Of a stretch of 64,000 bases of DNA, positions 27,008-35,000 are shown in pieces. Source of the stretch: Shewanella sp. Arc9-LZ (GTDB lineage Bacteria; Pseudomonadota; Gammaproteobacteria; Enterobacterales; Shewanellaceae); assembly GCF_010092445.1 (NCBI RefSeq), contig NZ_CP048031.1:3286001-3350000 (forward strand), given 5' to 3'. How positions within the stretch are numbered: the stretch's first letter is position 1; each line of letters begins with the position of its first letter. Made by a program: the position numbers and the translations under genes. The notes under the pieces are model-generated. The model saw only the letters and a program-made list of their open reading frames with translations. It was not told the DNA's origin and did not search any database.

Positions 27008-29152
27008 TCATTTACAAATCCAAGGAGGAGACGTATTCCATAAATTAATCCACTCAGGGATTGAGCTTGCTGGCATTGGCCTTGCTATACCGAAACCTTG
27101 TGCTAATTGACATCCCATTTTGAGTAATTGCCGACCATGCTCTTGGGTTTCAACCCCCTCTGCTATCACAGAACGACCGAAGGTCTTCGATAATTCAATG
27201 ACACTTTTTACAATGGCTTGATCATCCATATCATCTAACATGTCAATGACAAAAGATTGATCTATTTTTATAACATCAGTCTTTAACTTTCTCAAATAGC
27301 TTAAAGATGAAAACCCCGTACCAAAATCATCTAACGAAAAACGTATCCCTAACTGTTTACATTGACTAATAACCTCAGCGATGTGCTGAGTATCTTTAAT
27401 AATACTGGATTCTAAAATTTCAAATTCAAGCTGACCCGCTTGAAAACTCGTGTTGAGAAATAAGATTTCATTTAATTGTTTAATGAAATCTTCATGCTGA
27501 AGTTGTAATGGACTGACATTGACACTGATAGGTATAACTATTCCTAAGCGTCGCCATTCATTATGCTGCTTTATTGCCTGGTCAATTACCCATTTACCTA
27601 ACTCAATTGCTAGAGGCTCTTCTTCAATGTAGGGCAAAAAGCGAAAGGGTGACAAAAGACCTTCTGTCGGATGTTGCCAACGAATAAGGGCCTCTAAACC
27701 TATAATATCATTAGTTTCCATATTAATTTTGGGTTGGTAGAATAACAAAAACTCATTGTTATTAAATCCATTGCTTATGTATTCTAACTCTCGATACTGG
27801 AGTTTTATCGCTACATCATTTTCAAAGTCAAATTCATGAATGCAATTCTTTCCCTGCTCTTTAGCCCTATACATAGCCTGATCAGCATGACGAATAAGTA
27901 TGTCTGGGTAACTATTATCCTGTGGGAAAAATGTCACGCCAATACTCACAGTTATAGAAAGGCGCTTATTTTCAATAATAAATATTTCTGTAATTGAAGA
28001 AAGTATTCGCTGTAATATTTCTGTTGCTTGATGATGACAGTCTAAATCATCAAGAATCAAAACAAACTCATCGCCACCAAACCTGGCAAGAGTATCATCC
28101 TCTCGTATTGCAGTTTTAAACCTATTTGCAACAAGGCAAAGAAACTCATCTCCTATATCATGACCGTAAGCATCATTTACCTCTTTAAAGCCATCCAAGT
28201 CTAGGAAGGCTATAGCTATTTGTTTGCTATTACGCTGCGCTTTGATAAGCGCTTGCTGCATTCGATCAGCTAACAAATTTCTGTTTGGCAAATGTGTTAG
28301 TGGATCATAGTTGGCTGCAAACTTTAACTTCTCATTTACTTCTTTTAATACCTGATTACTTTTTTCAAGTTTGCGTTGATTATTTTTCTCGTCGGTAATG
28401 TCTTGAAATATACCACTTAATTTTTCAGCAACACCATCGACATACGTGATATGACAAGTCGTTCTAACGTCAATCTTTCGTCCTTTGGTGGTATAAGTTT
28501 CAAGCTCTAAGTCGTACTCTTCGCCAAGTTGAATCGCAGCATCAAGCGCTTCTTGGAATAATTTTTTGGAATCGGGTAATAAATAACTTACCCCCATTTC
28601 AACGGTAGGAATATATTCTTGCGGAGTTGTTTCATAAATTCTGTAAGTTTCATCTGTCCAAATCAAGTCACCGTTATGCAAGTTGAGTTGCCAGCCACCT
28701 AGCTTGCCTATCTCTTGAGATTCTCTCAATAACTCGGTTGTGGTTGCAAGTAGTTCTTCCTGCCGCTTACGAAAGGTTATTTCTTGGTGCATGCCAATCA
28801 TTCGTGTCGGCTTGCCTTCAACATCCCATGCAATAGCTTTGCCTGTAGACAATACCCAAACATAATGACCGCTTTTGTGTTTCATACGAACTTCTAACTC
28901 ACAAAGTTCGCTTTGGCCTTGACAATGGTAATCATAATTTTTAATTGCCCTAGGCAAATCATCTGGGTGCAATACATCTAGCCAAGTTTGGTAATCAACA
29001 GGCATTAACTCCGATAAGGTATACCCTATAATCTCAGCCCAACGTTCATTACAAACAAGACCATCATTTTCAACACGCCAATCCCAGACGCCAACATTAG
29101 TCGCATCTAAAACTAACTCATTAACCTCTTGGCTTATCGTATTCTTGTGCAT
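27008..29152 (-). CDS. PAS-PAS-GGDEF-EAL protein (c-di-GMP turnover)
   Basis: Seen: 714 residues without a membrane segment. PAS/PAC 1 spans about 10-132 (VGVWDWRVENDGLVCNERW, then MIGMHQEIT). PAS/PAC 2 spans about 140-255 (LGGWQLNLHNGDLIWTDETY, then SGIFQDITDEK). GGDEF (about 275-435) keeps FGGDEF near 357. EAL (about 448-700) keeps LEALIRW near 487, DDFGTGFSSLSYL and the metal-binding acidic residues. Both catalytic motifs look intact, so it could make or break c-di-GMP. I see no inhibitory RxxD site right before GGDEF. PAS input could be a small ligand or redox signal. It is transcribed alone, converging on yidZ. Confidence 0.92.
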   Translation of the reverse strand: MHKNTISQEVNELVLDATNVGVWDWRVENDGLVCNERWAEIIGYTLSELMPVDYQTWLDVLHPDDLPRAIKNYDYHCQGQSELCELEVRMKHKSGHYVWVLSTGKAIAWDVEGKPTRMIGMHQEITFRKRQEELLATTTELLRESQEIGKLGGWQLNLHNGDLIWTDETYRIYETTPQEYIPTVEMGVSYLLPDSKKLFQEALDAAIQLGEEYDLELETYTTKGRKIDVRTTCHITYVDGVAEKLSGIFQDITDEKNNQRKLEKSNQVLKEVNEKLKFAANYDPLTHLPNRNLLADRMQQALIKAQRNSKQIAIAFLDLDGFKEVNDAYGHDIGDEFLCLVANRFKTAIREDDTLARFGGDEFVLILDDLDCHHQATEILQRILSSITEIFIIENKRLSITVSIGVTFFPQDNSYPDILIRHADQAMYRAKEQGKNCIHEFDFENDVAIKLQYRELEYISNGFNNNEFLLFYQPKINMETNDIIGLEALIRWQHPTEGLLSPFRFLPYIEEEPLAIELGKWVIDQAIKQHNEWRRLGIVIPISVNVSPLQLQHEDFIKQLNEILFLNTSFQAGQLEFEILESSIIKDTQHIAEVISQCKQLGIRFSLDDFGTGFSSLSYLRKLKTDVIKIDQSFVIDMLDDMDDQAIVKSVIELSKTFGRSVIAEGVETQEHGRQLLKMGCQLAQGFGIARPMPASSIPEWINLWNTSPPWICK

Positions 29153-29822
29153 GGCCTTTATACTGTTTGGGATAAAAAGTTATGGATTAATCAGCTTTTG
29201 TAAATAAGAACTTTTTGCCTTTTAATCAATCACAAAAGTCTACTTATTACTGTTTTTTAACTTCAATACTAAAACAGTTTTAACGAACAGATATTCTTTA
29301 ATATAAGGTAAGCTTGATTAAGTATCAAAGCAAATCACTTAGTTAATGAGCGAAAAAAATATTAATAAAACGAAAAACAAAATGAGATTAGAGCTTCAAT
29401 TTTTTACACTATATCCAAGACCTAAACGGTAGAAAAAAACTGTGCCACCCATCCTCTGAACAAGTAACATAGCTCATTTCCATTGCTTTGGCGACAGCTC
29501 TGCTCGATGTACTCAATTCATCAACTTCAATCGAAACATCAAAAAACTATTTTTGAATTAGTAACCTATCGGTCACCTACGGAATTCAGCACAGCAGAGA
29601 AACTTGATAGCAATCAAATATGAGGATGTGTTGTGTTTTTTGGAGGGGATACTTAAACGCACAGCCTGCGCTGGCAATTTGTGGTGCCTTGTCGCCGTTT
29701 TCGGTATCAATGCTCACAGTATTCAGTTAATGCAGATAAAACTCAAAACTGTTATTGAGGATGGATAGCTTACTTTTCATAAAGAGAAACCCGGGGTTCA
29801 GAGTCCTATCTTACGCCCAAAT
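29153..29822. other. Long intergenic region, possible decayed coding fragment
   Basis: About 670 bases without an intact gene. On the minus strand near 29430-29565 a startless frame reads like protein (FDVSIEVDELSTSSRAVAKA and TCSEDGWHSFF), preceded by TAG and ended by TAG. On the plus strand 29790-29815 has GGTTCAGAGTCC, like the T-arm of a tRNA, next to the tRNA-Ser terminator. Both are suggestive only. Confidence 0.35.
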
Positions 29823-29854
29823 AAAAAGGCCTTATCTTTCGATAAGGCCTTTTT
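29823..29854 (-). terminator. Terminator of the tRNA-Ser gene
   Basis: AAAAAGGCCTTATC-TTTC-GATAAGGCCTTTTT, a strong hairpin with A/T runs on both sides, placed just after the tRNA 3' end on the minus strand. Confidence 0.88.
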
Positions 29855-29863
29855 ATTTGAATG

Positions 29864-29953
29864 TGGCGGAGGGATAGGGATTTGAACCCTAGAACGGGAT
29901 AAACCGTTGCCGGTTTTCAAGACCGGTGCATTCGACCACTCTGCCATCCCTCC
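29864..29953 (-). tRNA. tRNA-Ser (anticodon TGA)
   Basis: Ninety bases including an encoded CCA. The acceptor stem GGAGGGA/TCCCTCC is perfect, the anticodon stem CCGGT/ACCGG holds loop CTTGAAA with anticodon TGA, a long variable arm follows as in all serine tRNAs, and the T arm reads GGGTTCAAATCCC. It is a single gene with its own promoter and terminator. Confidence 0.97.
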
Positions 29954-29964
29954 GAACGGGCTGA

Positions 29965-29993
29965 ATAATATAAGTAACTCGTTTGCTTGTAAA
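29965..29993 (-). promoter_or_regulatory. Promoter of the tRNA-Ser gene
   Basis: Minus strand: TTTACA (29993-29988), a 17-base spacer, TATTAT (29970-29965), then a C/G-rich stretch CAGCCCG near the start, the discriminator usual for stringently controlled tRNA promoters. Confidence 0.7.
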
Positions 29994-30228
29994 CCATAAA
30001 GTTAAAAAAAACACCTGAGTGCATAGCATTTAATCAGCATGCTCATATTTCTGTCATCATCGAGACTTTTTTAATCAACACAAAACTCGTTGGCGACTCT
30101 TTTATGGACTTGAATCACTTCAACAACATCCAGGTAAGCTAGAAGAGTTGAATCTGCTAAGGCTTTTGTGGTGCTTTATGCTAATATCATCTCATTATTT
30201 TTCGTTGTCGCAGCTAAATTACCACTAT

Positions 30229-31968
30229 ATGAATTCAACGCTACTGCCTAGTGCCAAACTCGCTCCTCAATATCATTTACCTGATGCATCGACTTCAGTT
30301 TCTTTTCCAAGTCATATACTGCTTGGTCAAGAACGAGTGGTTGAAACATTCAAATTAATGAGCAAAACAAATTCGCAACATTTATTTCTTGCTGATTTTT
30401 TAGGGGTAGATAGATCACTATTTATTGATGCGTTGGTAACTCAAGCTAACACGCCTTCAAGTCATTACCTTGTTGCGACTAAAAAACAGCAAGAAGATGC
30501 AGATATTCAGTTTAAGTGGCAACAAACACTCCCTCCTGAACATGTCGGCATTATCGCTAAACAAGAATCATTGTCCTGCTATTTACAAGGGACTATTCGC
30601 CGTGCTGATTTGCTCGGTAGAATGCTTAAAACGGATAAATCCAGTGTTTATAAACCTGGTGCACTAGCCAAAAATCATTTCGTGTTTATTTGCTTAGCAT
30701 CATTATGGCAGCGCGAGAGTTTGTGGGATTTGTTGATGCAAATTATCCACGATGGCTTTTATCGTATTAATAATGAGTTAACTCCTATTCCACTGAATTG
30801 TAAAATTGTACTTGTGGGCTCTGGTTTATCGTATAGCCAGCTTAGAGTTGAAGACCGAAATTTTAATCGCCATTTTCCTTTGCTGGCTGAAATGAGTAAT
30901 GAAGTTGATCTAACACAGCATCCTGAATCGTCTTATGTGCAATGGTTGAACGTGCTTGCCCAAGCAGAATCTGTTGAATTAGAACCATCAAGTTTGTTAC
31001 CGTTATTTTGGTATAGCTCTCGTTTGGTTGAACATCAACAACGCTTAAGTTTAAGTATGTTGGAGTTTAGGCAACTATTAGGTCAAGCAAAGGTATATTC
31101 AGGTCAAGCTACATTGAATGCTGCAGCTATAGCTAAAGCACTGGAAAAATTAAAATTCCGTCACAATAGCTCTGAAATATATTCTGCTCAAAGTTTTGAT
31201 GATAATTTTATAAACCTGCCAACTAAAGGCGCTATGGTAGGTCAGATTAATGCCCTTACGGTTATTGATACTGGCGATTATACCTATGGTGAGCCTGCCC
31301 GTATTACCTCATCAGTGCATTATGGTGATGGCGAAGTGGCAGATATTGAACGAAAATCAGAGTTGGGTGGCAATATTCATGCAAAAGGCATGATGATCCT
31401 ATCTGCTTGCTTGTACCGTATTTTTGGTCGTGACGCGCCTCTTCATTTGAATGCAAATATTGTGTTTGAACAGTCTTACCAAGAAATTGATGGTGATAGC
31501 GCTTCACTAGCTGAGTATTGCTGTTTAATGTCTGCGATAGCTGAACAACCCATTATCCAAAGTTTAGCGGTTACAGGCGCATTAGATCAGTTTGGCAATG
31601 TACAAGCGATTGGTGGTGTGAATGAGAAAATTGAAGGTTTCTTTAATTTATGTCAACGCCGCGGTTTAACGGGTGAACAAGGTGTTATTATGCCTAAGGC
31701 CAATGTATTACAGCTAAATCTTGAACCTGCTGTGATTGAAGCCATTGATAAAGGATTATTTCATATCCATGCAATTGAGCATATGGATCAAGCAGTTGAA
31801 CTGCTGATGCAAATGCCTGCTGGAGTCGCGAATGAAGATAACGACTTTGCACCAGACACGCTTTACGGATTAGTACAACAACGTTTAGATAAATTAGCCG
31901 GACAAGATGATGACGACGTGGAACTGAACTTTTTTGCTAAATTGTTAGCTAGATTGCACATTATTTAG
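30229..31968 (+). CDS. ycbZ: Lon-like S16 protease (YcbZ/LonH type)
   Basis: Seen: about 579 residues. The N-terminal half is an AAA-like region with GQERVVETF but no readable Walker A (the matching loop is LADFLGVDRS). The C-terminal S16 peptidase domain (about 370-560) has the catalytic Ser in DGDSASLAEY and Lys in GGVNEKIEGFF. Known: E. coli ycbZ lies directly before fabA, as here, and its product is an ATP-independent Lon-related protein of poorly known role. I prefer the ATG at 30229 (product MNSTLLPSAKL); the upstream open stretch from 30148 encodes hydrophobic and aromatic residues that do not belong to the family. Confidence 0.85.
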   Translation: MNSTLLPSAKLAPQYHLPDASTSVSFPSHILLGQERVVETFKLMSKTNSQHLFLADFLGVDRSLFIDALVTQANTPSSHYLVATKKQQEDADIQFKWQQTLPPEHVGIIAKQESLSCYLQGTIRRADLLGRMLKTDKSSVYKPGALAKNHFVFICLASLWQRESLWDLLMQIIHDGFYRINNELTPIPLNCKIVLVGSGLSYSQLRVEDRNFNRHFPLLAEMSNEVDLTQHPESSYVQWLNVLAQAESVELEPSSLLPLFWYSSRLVEHQQRLSLSMLEFRQLLGQAKVYSGQATLNAAAIAKALEKLKFRHNSSEIYSAQSFDDNFINLPTKGAMVGQINALTVIDTGDYTYGEPARITSSVHYGDGEVADIERKSELGGNIHAKGMMILSACLYRIFGRDAPLHLNANIVFEQSYQEIDGDSASLAEYCCLMSAIAEQPIIQSLAVTGALDQFGNVQAIGGVNEKIEGFFNLCQRRGLTGEQGVIMPKANVLQLNLEPAVIEAIDKGLFHIHAIEHMDQAVELLMQMPAGVANEDNDFAPDTLYGLVQQRLDKLAGQDDDDVELNFFAKLLARLHII

Positions 31969-31982
31969 TGATCGGAGTTGTT
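31966..31982. promoter_or_regulatory. FadR operator of fabA
   Basis: TAGTGATCGGAGTTGTT agrees at 14 of 17 positions with the E. coli fabA FadR site as I remember it (AACTGATCGGACTTGTT). It overlaps the ycbZ stop codon and touches the -35, the position from which FadR activates fabA. Confidence 0.65.
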
Positions 31983-32006
31983 TAGCTTACACGTGTTCGC
32001 TATCTT
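31978..32006 (+). promoter_or_regulatory. fabA promoter
   Basis: TTGTTT (31978-31983), a 17-base spacer and TATCTT (32001-32006), with the start expected near 32013, 31 bases before the ATG. The FadR site touches the -35 and the FabR site fills the spacer. Confidence 0.6.
31984..32001. promoter_or_regulatory. FabR operator of fabA
   Basis: AGCTTACACGTGTTCGCT, an 18-base dyad, matches the FabR pattern AGCGTACA-N2-TGTACGCT with two symmetric changes. It lies between -35 and -10, so binding would block transcription. The FadR-then-FabR order is that of E. coli fabA. Confidence 0.7.
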
Positions 32007-32043
32007 GTTAGTATTATCAGTCAATTAAGTGGTATCGATTTAA

Positions 32044-32559
32044 ATGGAAAAAGCTAATAGTTTCACTAAAGAGCAACTTGTCGCATGTGGTCATGGCAAT
32101 CTTTTAGGCCCAAATAGACCGCGCTTACCTGTCGACAATATGTTGATGATTGACCGTATCATTACCATAAATGAAGATGGTGGTGCATTTGGTAAAGGTG
32201 AAATAATTGCCGAACTCGATATCACACCCGATCTATGGTTTTTTGATTGCCACTTTATCAGTGACCCAGTAATGCCTGGTTGTTTAGGTTTGGATGCCAT
32301 GTGGCAACTTGTTGGTTTCTTCCTAGGCTGGGAAGGCGCTGAAGGTAAAGGTCGAGCATTAGGCGTGGGTGAAGTGAAATTTACCGGCCAAGTATTACCT
32401 GATGCAAAGAAAGTGACTTACAAGCTTAATATTAAACGCAAAATTCACCGAAAATTGGTTATGGGTATAGCTGATGCCACGATGGAAGTTGATGGTCGTC
32501 AAATCTACTCAGCAACTGATTTAAAAGTAGGTATTTTCAGCGATACATCGACGTTCTAG
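32044..32559 (+). CDS. fabA: 3-hydroxydecanoyl-ACP dehydratase/isomerase FabA
   Basis: Dehydrates 3-hydroxydecanoyl-ACP and isomerises trans-2- to cis-3-decenoyl-ACP, the branch point to unsaturated fatty acids. Seen: 171 residues, one hot-dog domain, with the active-site His70 and Asp84 in [12 protein letters not shown] and [10 protein letters not shown]. The length equals that of E. coli FabA. Upstream sites for FadR and FabR and the neighbours ycbZ and rmf match the E. coli locus. Identification is certain. Confidence 0.98.
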   Translation: MEKANSFTKEQLVACGHGNLLGPNRPRLPVDNMLMIDRIITINEDGGAFGKGEIIAELDITPDLWFFDCHFISDPVMPGCLGLDAMWQLVGFFLGWEGAEGKGRALGVGEVKFTGQVLPDAKKVTYKLNIKRKIHRKLVMGIADATMEVDGRQIYSATDLKVGIFSDTSTF

Positions 32560-32600
32560 TTAACGCCACTTTACTTCGAAATACGTTGAAAATGTAGCTT

Positions 32601-32635
32601 AATGCCCTCCGATATACATCGTGAGGGCATTTTAT
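32601..32635. terminator. Terminator between fabA and rmf
   Basis: AATGCCCTC and GAGGGCATT flank a loop, followed by TTTATT on the plus strand. It lies between the converging fabA and rmf stops and probably serves both. Confidence 0.75.
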
Positions 32636-32655
32636 TAAGTGTTACTTATTAAGTA

Positions 32656-32832
32656 CTACTTGTTAAATAGGCCATTAAGACGACCGTCAATACCTTCACG
32701 CCATCCGCCTAACCATTGAGACCGTGAATCCAGATTCGAATGGGGACAAACCTCCTTAGAGCGCCCTCCTACTCCGGCTTGAAATCCTTTTGAAAATGCT
32801 CTGTCTAAACGATCTCTTTTCTGTCTTTTCAT
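32656..32832 (-). CDS. rmf: Ribosome modulation factor Rmf
   Basis: Dimerises 70S ribosomes into inactive 100S particles in stationary phase. Seen: 58 residues beginning MKRQKRDRLDRAFSKGFQAG, with GRSKEVCP and SQWLGGWREG, nearly the E. coli Rmf sequence; a few residues longer at the C-terminus. GAGGA stands about 9 bases upstream of the ATG. The order ycbZ-fabA-rmf is that of E. coli, although here rmf is on the opposite strand. Confidence 0.96.
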   Translation of the reverse strand: MKRQKRDRLDRAFSKGFQAGVGGRSKEVCPHSNLDSRSQWLGGWREGIDGRLNGLFNK

Positions 32833-32978
32833 GCATGAGTCCTCTTCAGTAACAGGCTTCTTTTTGACATGATAAAGCTGAAGCCTTGCATATAGAAATA
32901 GATCGTTTTTTAACCAAAATCAACCAAAAAAAACCATCATTTTAATGATCTTTTATTAAGGTATTGAGAATTAGGTTA

Positions 32979-33012
32979 AAAAAAAATCGAGGAATATTTC
33001 CTCGATTTTTTT
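32979..33012 (-). terminator. Terminator of the DUF3466 gene
   Basis: AAAAAATCGAGGAA-TAT-TTCCTCGATTTTTTT, a perfect stem with long A and T runs, 73 bases past the DUF3466 stop. Confidence 0.85.
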
Positions 33013-33085
33013 ATGGTTCTAGACTACCCCCTGTTTGAGGTGCTAGATGACGGTGACTACACTGAGTCTATGATGACAGTTAAGC

Positions 33086-34975
33086 CTATTTTTTTACTCT
33101 GCGACGCAACCATAATAATGGCAGAGTGAATAACCAAGCAAAACTGGCTGCACCTTGACGTACATAAGCCACTTCTTCAACTGTGTCTGAAGTCGTACAT
33201 GCTTCACCAGAGGTTGGTTTCAAAATAACCATTCGCGGCAAATATGCTGTTACTGGAGCACCGTTCCCATCTAATTCAAATAGCGGTAGATTATTTTCAC
33301 CGACAAGCACATTACCAGTAGTTGCATCGGTTTGATATTGTGGCTTACGAATAAACGCAGTCCCTACAATAGTGCCGTCTTCATTGATGCTATTGGCTTC
33401 TACAACTTGAATATCGGTGTTATAAGTTAATATTTCACCAGTACCATCTTGAATACTCACTTGATGACGAGCCCACTCTCCATCAGTATTCTGTACATAG
33501 CCTTTAGAACCACAGGTAAGGAGATCGTTTAAATTAGAAAATTCGCTAGTACTATTTTCAAATAAGAAACCCACTTTTGGACGAGGCTTTTCTTTGTCGT
33601 AAGTTGATTCAACATAACCGACAACTTGTCCTTTATTGTTGATATCTTTAGGTTTGCTACTTAAATCTGACAATGTGGTTTGGAAGTCATTCGGCGTAAC
33701 AATTCCTTGTTCAGGATTATTAGTGTCTAATGTGAAGAATTTATCACGCAAATAGCCACCAATATATTTACGATAACTGCCGACTAAAATACCATTATCA
33801 TTAATATCATATGCGATAGAACTGGTGACTTCATTCTCCATATCTACCCAATTATATTGATATTCACCATTGGCATTCTTTTTCCAGTAAGCAGCATCAA
33901 AATATAATTTATCGGTGTCGCCATTACGATAAACATGTGAGCGGCCAGCCACATCATCATCGCTGTTAACACCTAATGCTTGGGCGGTGTAAATTAGCGT
34001 TGAATCCGTTGCAGGGGTTAAGCCTAACGGTAATTCAGTACGCTCAGGTACACCGGCATCGTCTATGTTATTTAAATCCCATACTAAAGCGCGTGTTTGA
34101 TAAATAATATAACGACGGCTGTTAGTGTCTGGATACTGAGAATCTTGAACACAAATAGCGAGCGGCGTAGGATTATCTGCATCAGTGTCTTCTGCGCTTG
34201 TAATACAGCTATCTACACGGTCAACACTTGATGAAGCCAATGCGGTACTTCCATAACCAACAACAAGATTATTTTCATTTACATCGGCTGCAACAGACGA
34301 ACCACCTAACTCAACGGTAGCTGCACTAGTGTCAGCATCTTGTTCACGAACATAGGTTGTGTAAGGAGGTAGCAATGAAAATTCAACATCATCTTTTACT
34401 GCAATGGCACGAAGTTCAAAATCACGATAATACCAAAGCTCTTGTGTTGTGCTTGTACCTTCATAAGCCAAGGTCTTTTGTTCACCGGTATAAGCACCCA
34501 CTTTGGTGCCATTACTGTTAAGACCATAGAAGAAGGTATCAATTGAATTAACAACCAGTTCACCATCACTGTCTACATCAGTAGGATTAGTCGTACCTGC
34601 TAGGCTATAAAATGAAGGCTTCCAAGCGCCTTCAGCGGCATTTGCACTGGTAGTGACAGTGAAGTTATTTGCCTCTATTGGCTTTAATACTGAATAGGTA
34701 ATCTCTTCTGCATCAGAAATACCATCTTCAACATCAATGATGCCGCCTTCAATGTCTTCGGTACTAAGTTTCTTTTTACCTTTTGAAATACCGACAACTT
34801 CATCTTGACTGTTCACCGCCATGGCATAGCCATTACGTGTACCGTCAATAGTGCCATTTAGGTCGAAATCTTCAATATTAACAATTTCATATACTGGCGC
34901 AGCTTGAACTGTTCCAATCACACTTAATACACCTATCGCAACAAGGGATAAGGCTTTATCAAACTTTAACTTCAT
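33086..34975 (-). CDS. DUF3466 exported protein with a GlyGly-CTERM-like tail
   Basis: Seen: 629 residues, signal peptide ending TVQA (residue 25), and repeated motifs of the HAF/extracellular-repeat kind (VNSQDEVVGIS, LNSNGTKVGAY, DINDNGILVGSY, DINNKGQVVGYV, SINEDGTIVGTA), each a beta-hairpin, suggesting a propeller. The last ~20 residues carry QGAASFAWLF, a hydrophobic helix and RRRVKK. Known: GlyGly-CTERM tails are sorted by rhombosortase and type II secretion, but here the Gly pair is replaced by Gly-Ala, so this is a variant. Function is unknown. It follows uup on the same strand with a 25-base gap. Confidence 0.82.
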   Translation of the reverse strand: MKLKFDKALSLVAIGVLSVIGTVQAAPVYEIVNIEDFDLNGTIDGTRNGYAMAVNSQDEVVGISKGKKKLSTEDIEGGIIDVEDGISDAEEITYSVLKPIEANNFTVTTSANAAEGAWKPSFYSLAGTTNPTDVDSDGELVVNSIDTFFYGLNSNGTKVGAYTGEQKTLAYEGTSTTQELWYYRDFELRAIAVKDDVEFSLLPPYTTYVREQDADTSAATVELGGSSVAADVNENNLVVGYGSTALASSSVDRVDSCITSAEDTDADNPTPLAICVQDSQYPDTNSRRYIIYQTRALVWDLNNIDDAGVPERTELPLGLTPATDSTLIYTAQALGVNSDDDVAGRSHVYRNGDTDKLYFDAAYWKKNANGEYQYNWVDMENEVTSSIAYDINDNGILVGSYRKYIGGYLRDKFFTLDTNNPEQGIVTPNDFQTTLSDLSSKPKDINNKGQVVGYVESTYDKEKPRPKVGFLFENSTSEFSNLNDLLTCGSKGYVQNTDGEWARHQVSIQDGTGEILTYNTDIQVVEANSINEDGTIVGTAFIRKPQYQTDATTGNVLVGENNLPLFELDGNGAPVTAYLPRMVILKPTSGEACTTSDTVEEVAYVRQGAASFAWLFTLPLLWLRRRVKK

Positions 34976-35000
34976 GTAACTATTCCTGTTTTATTATGCT

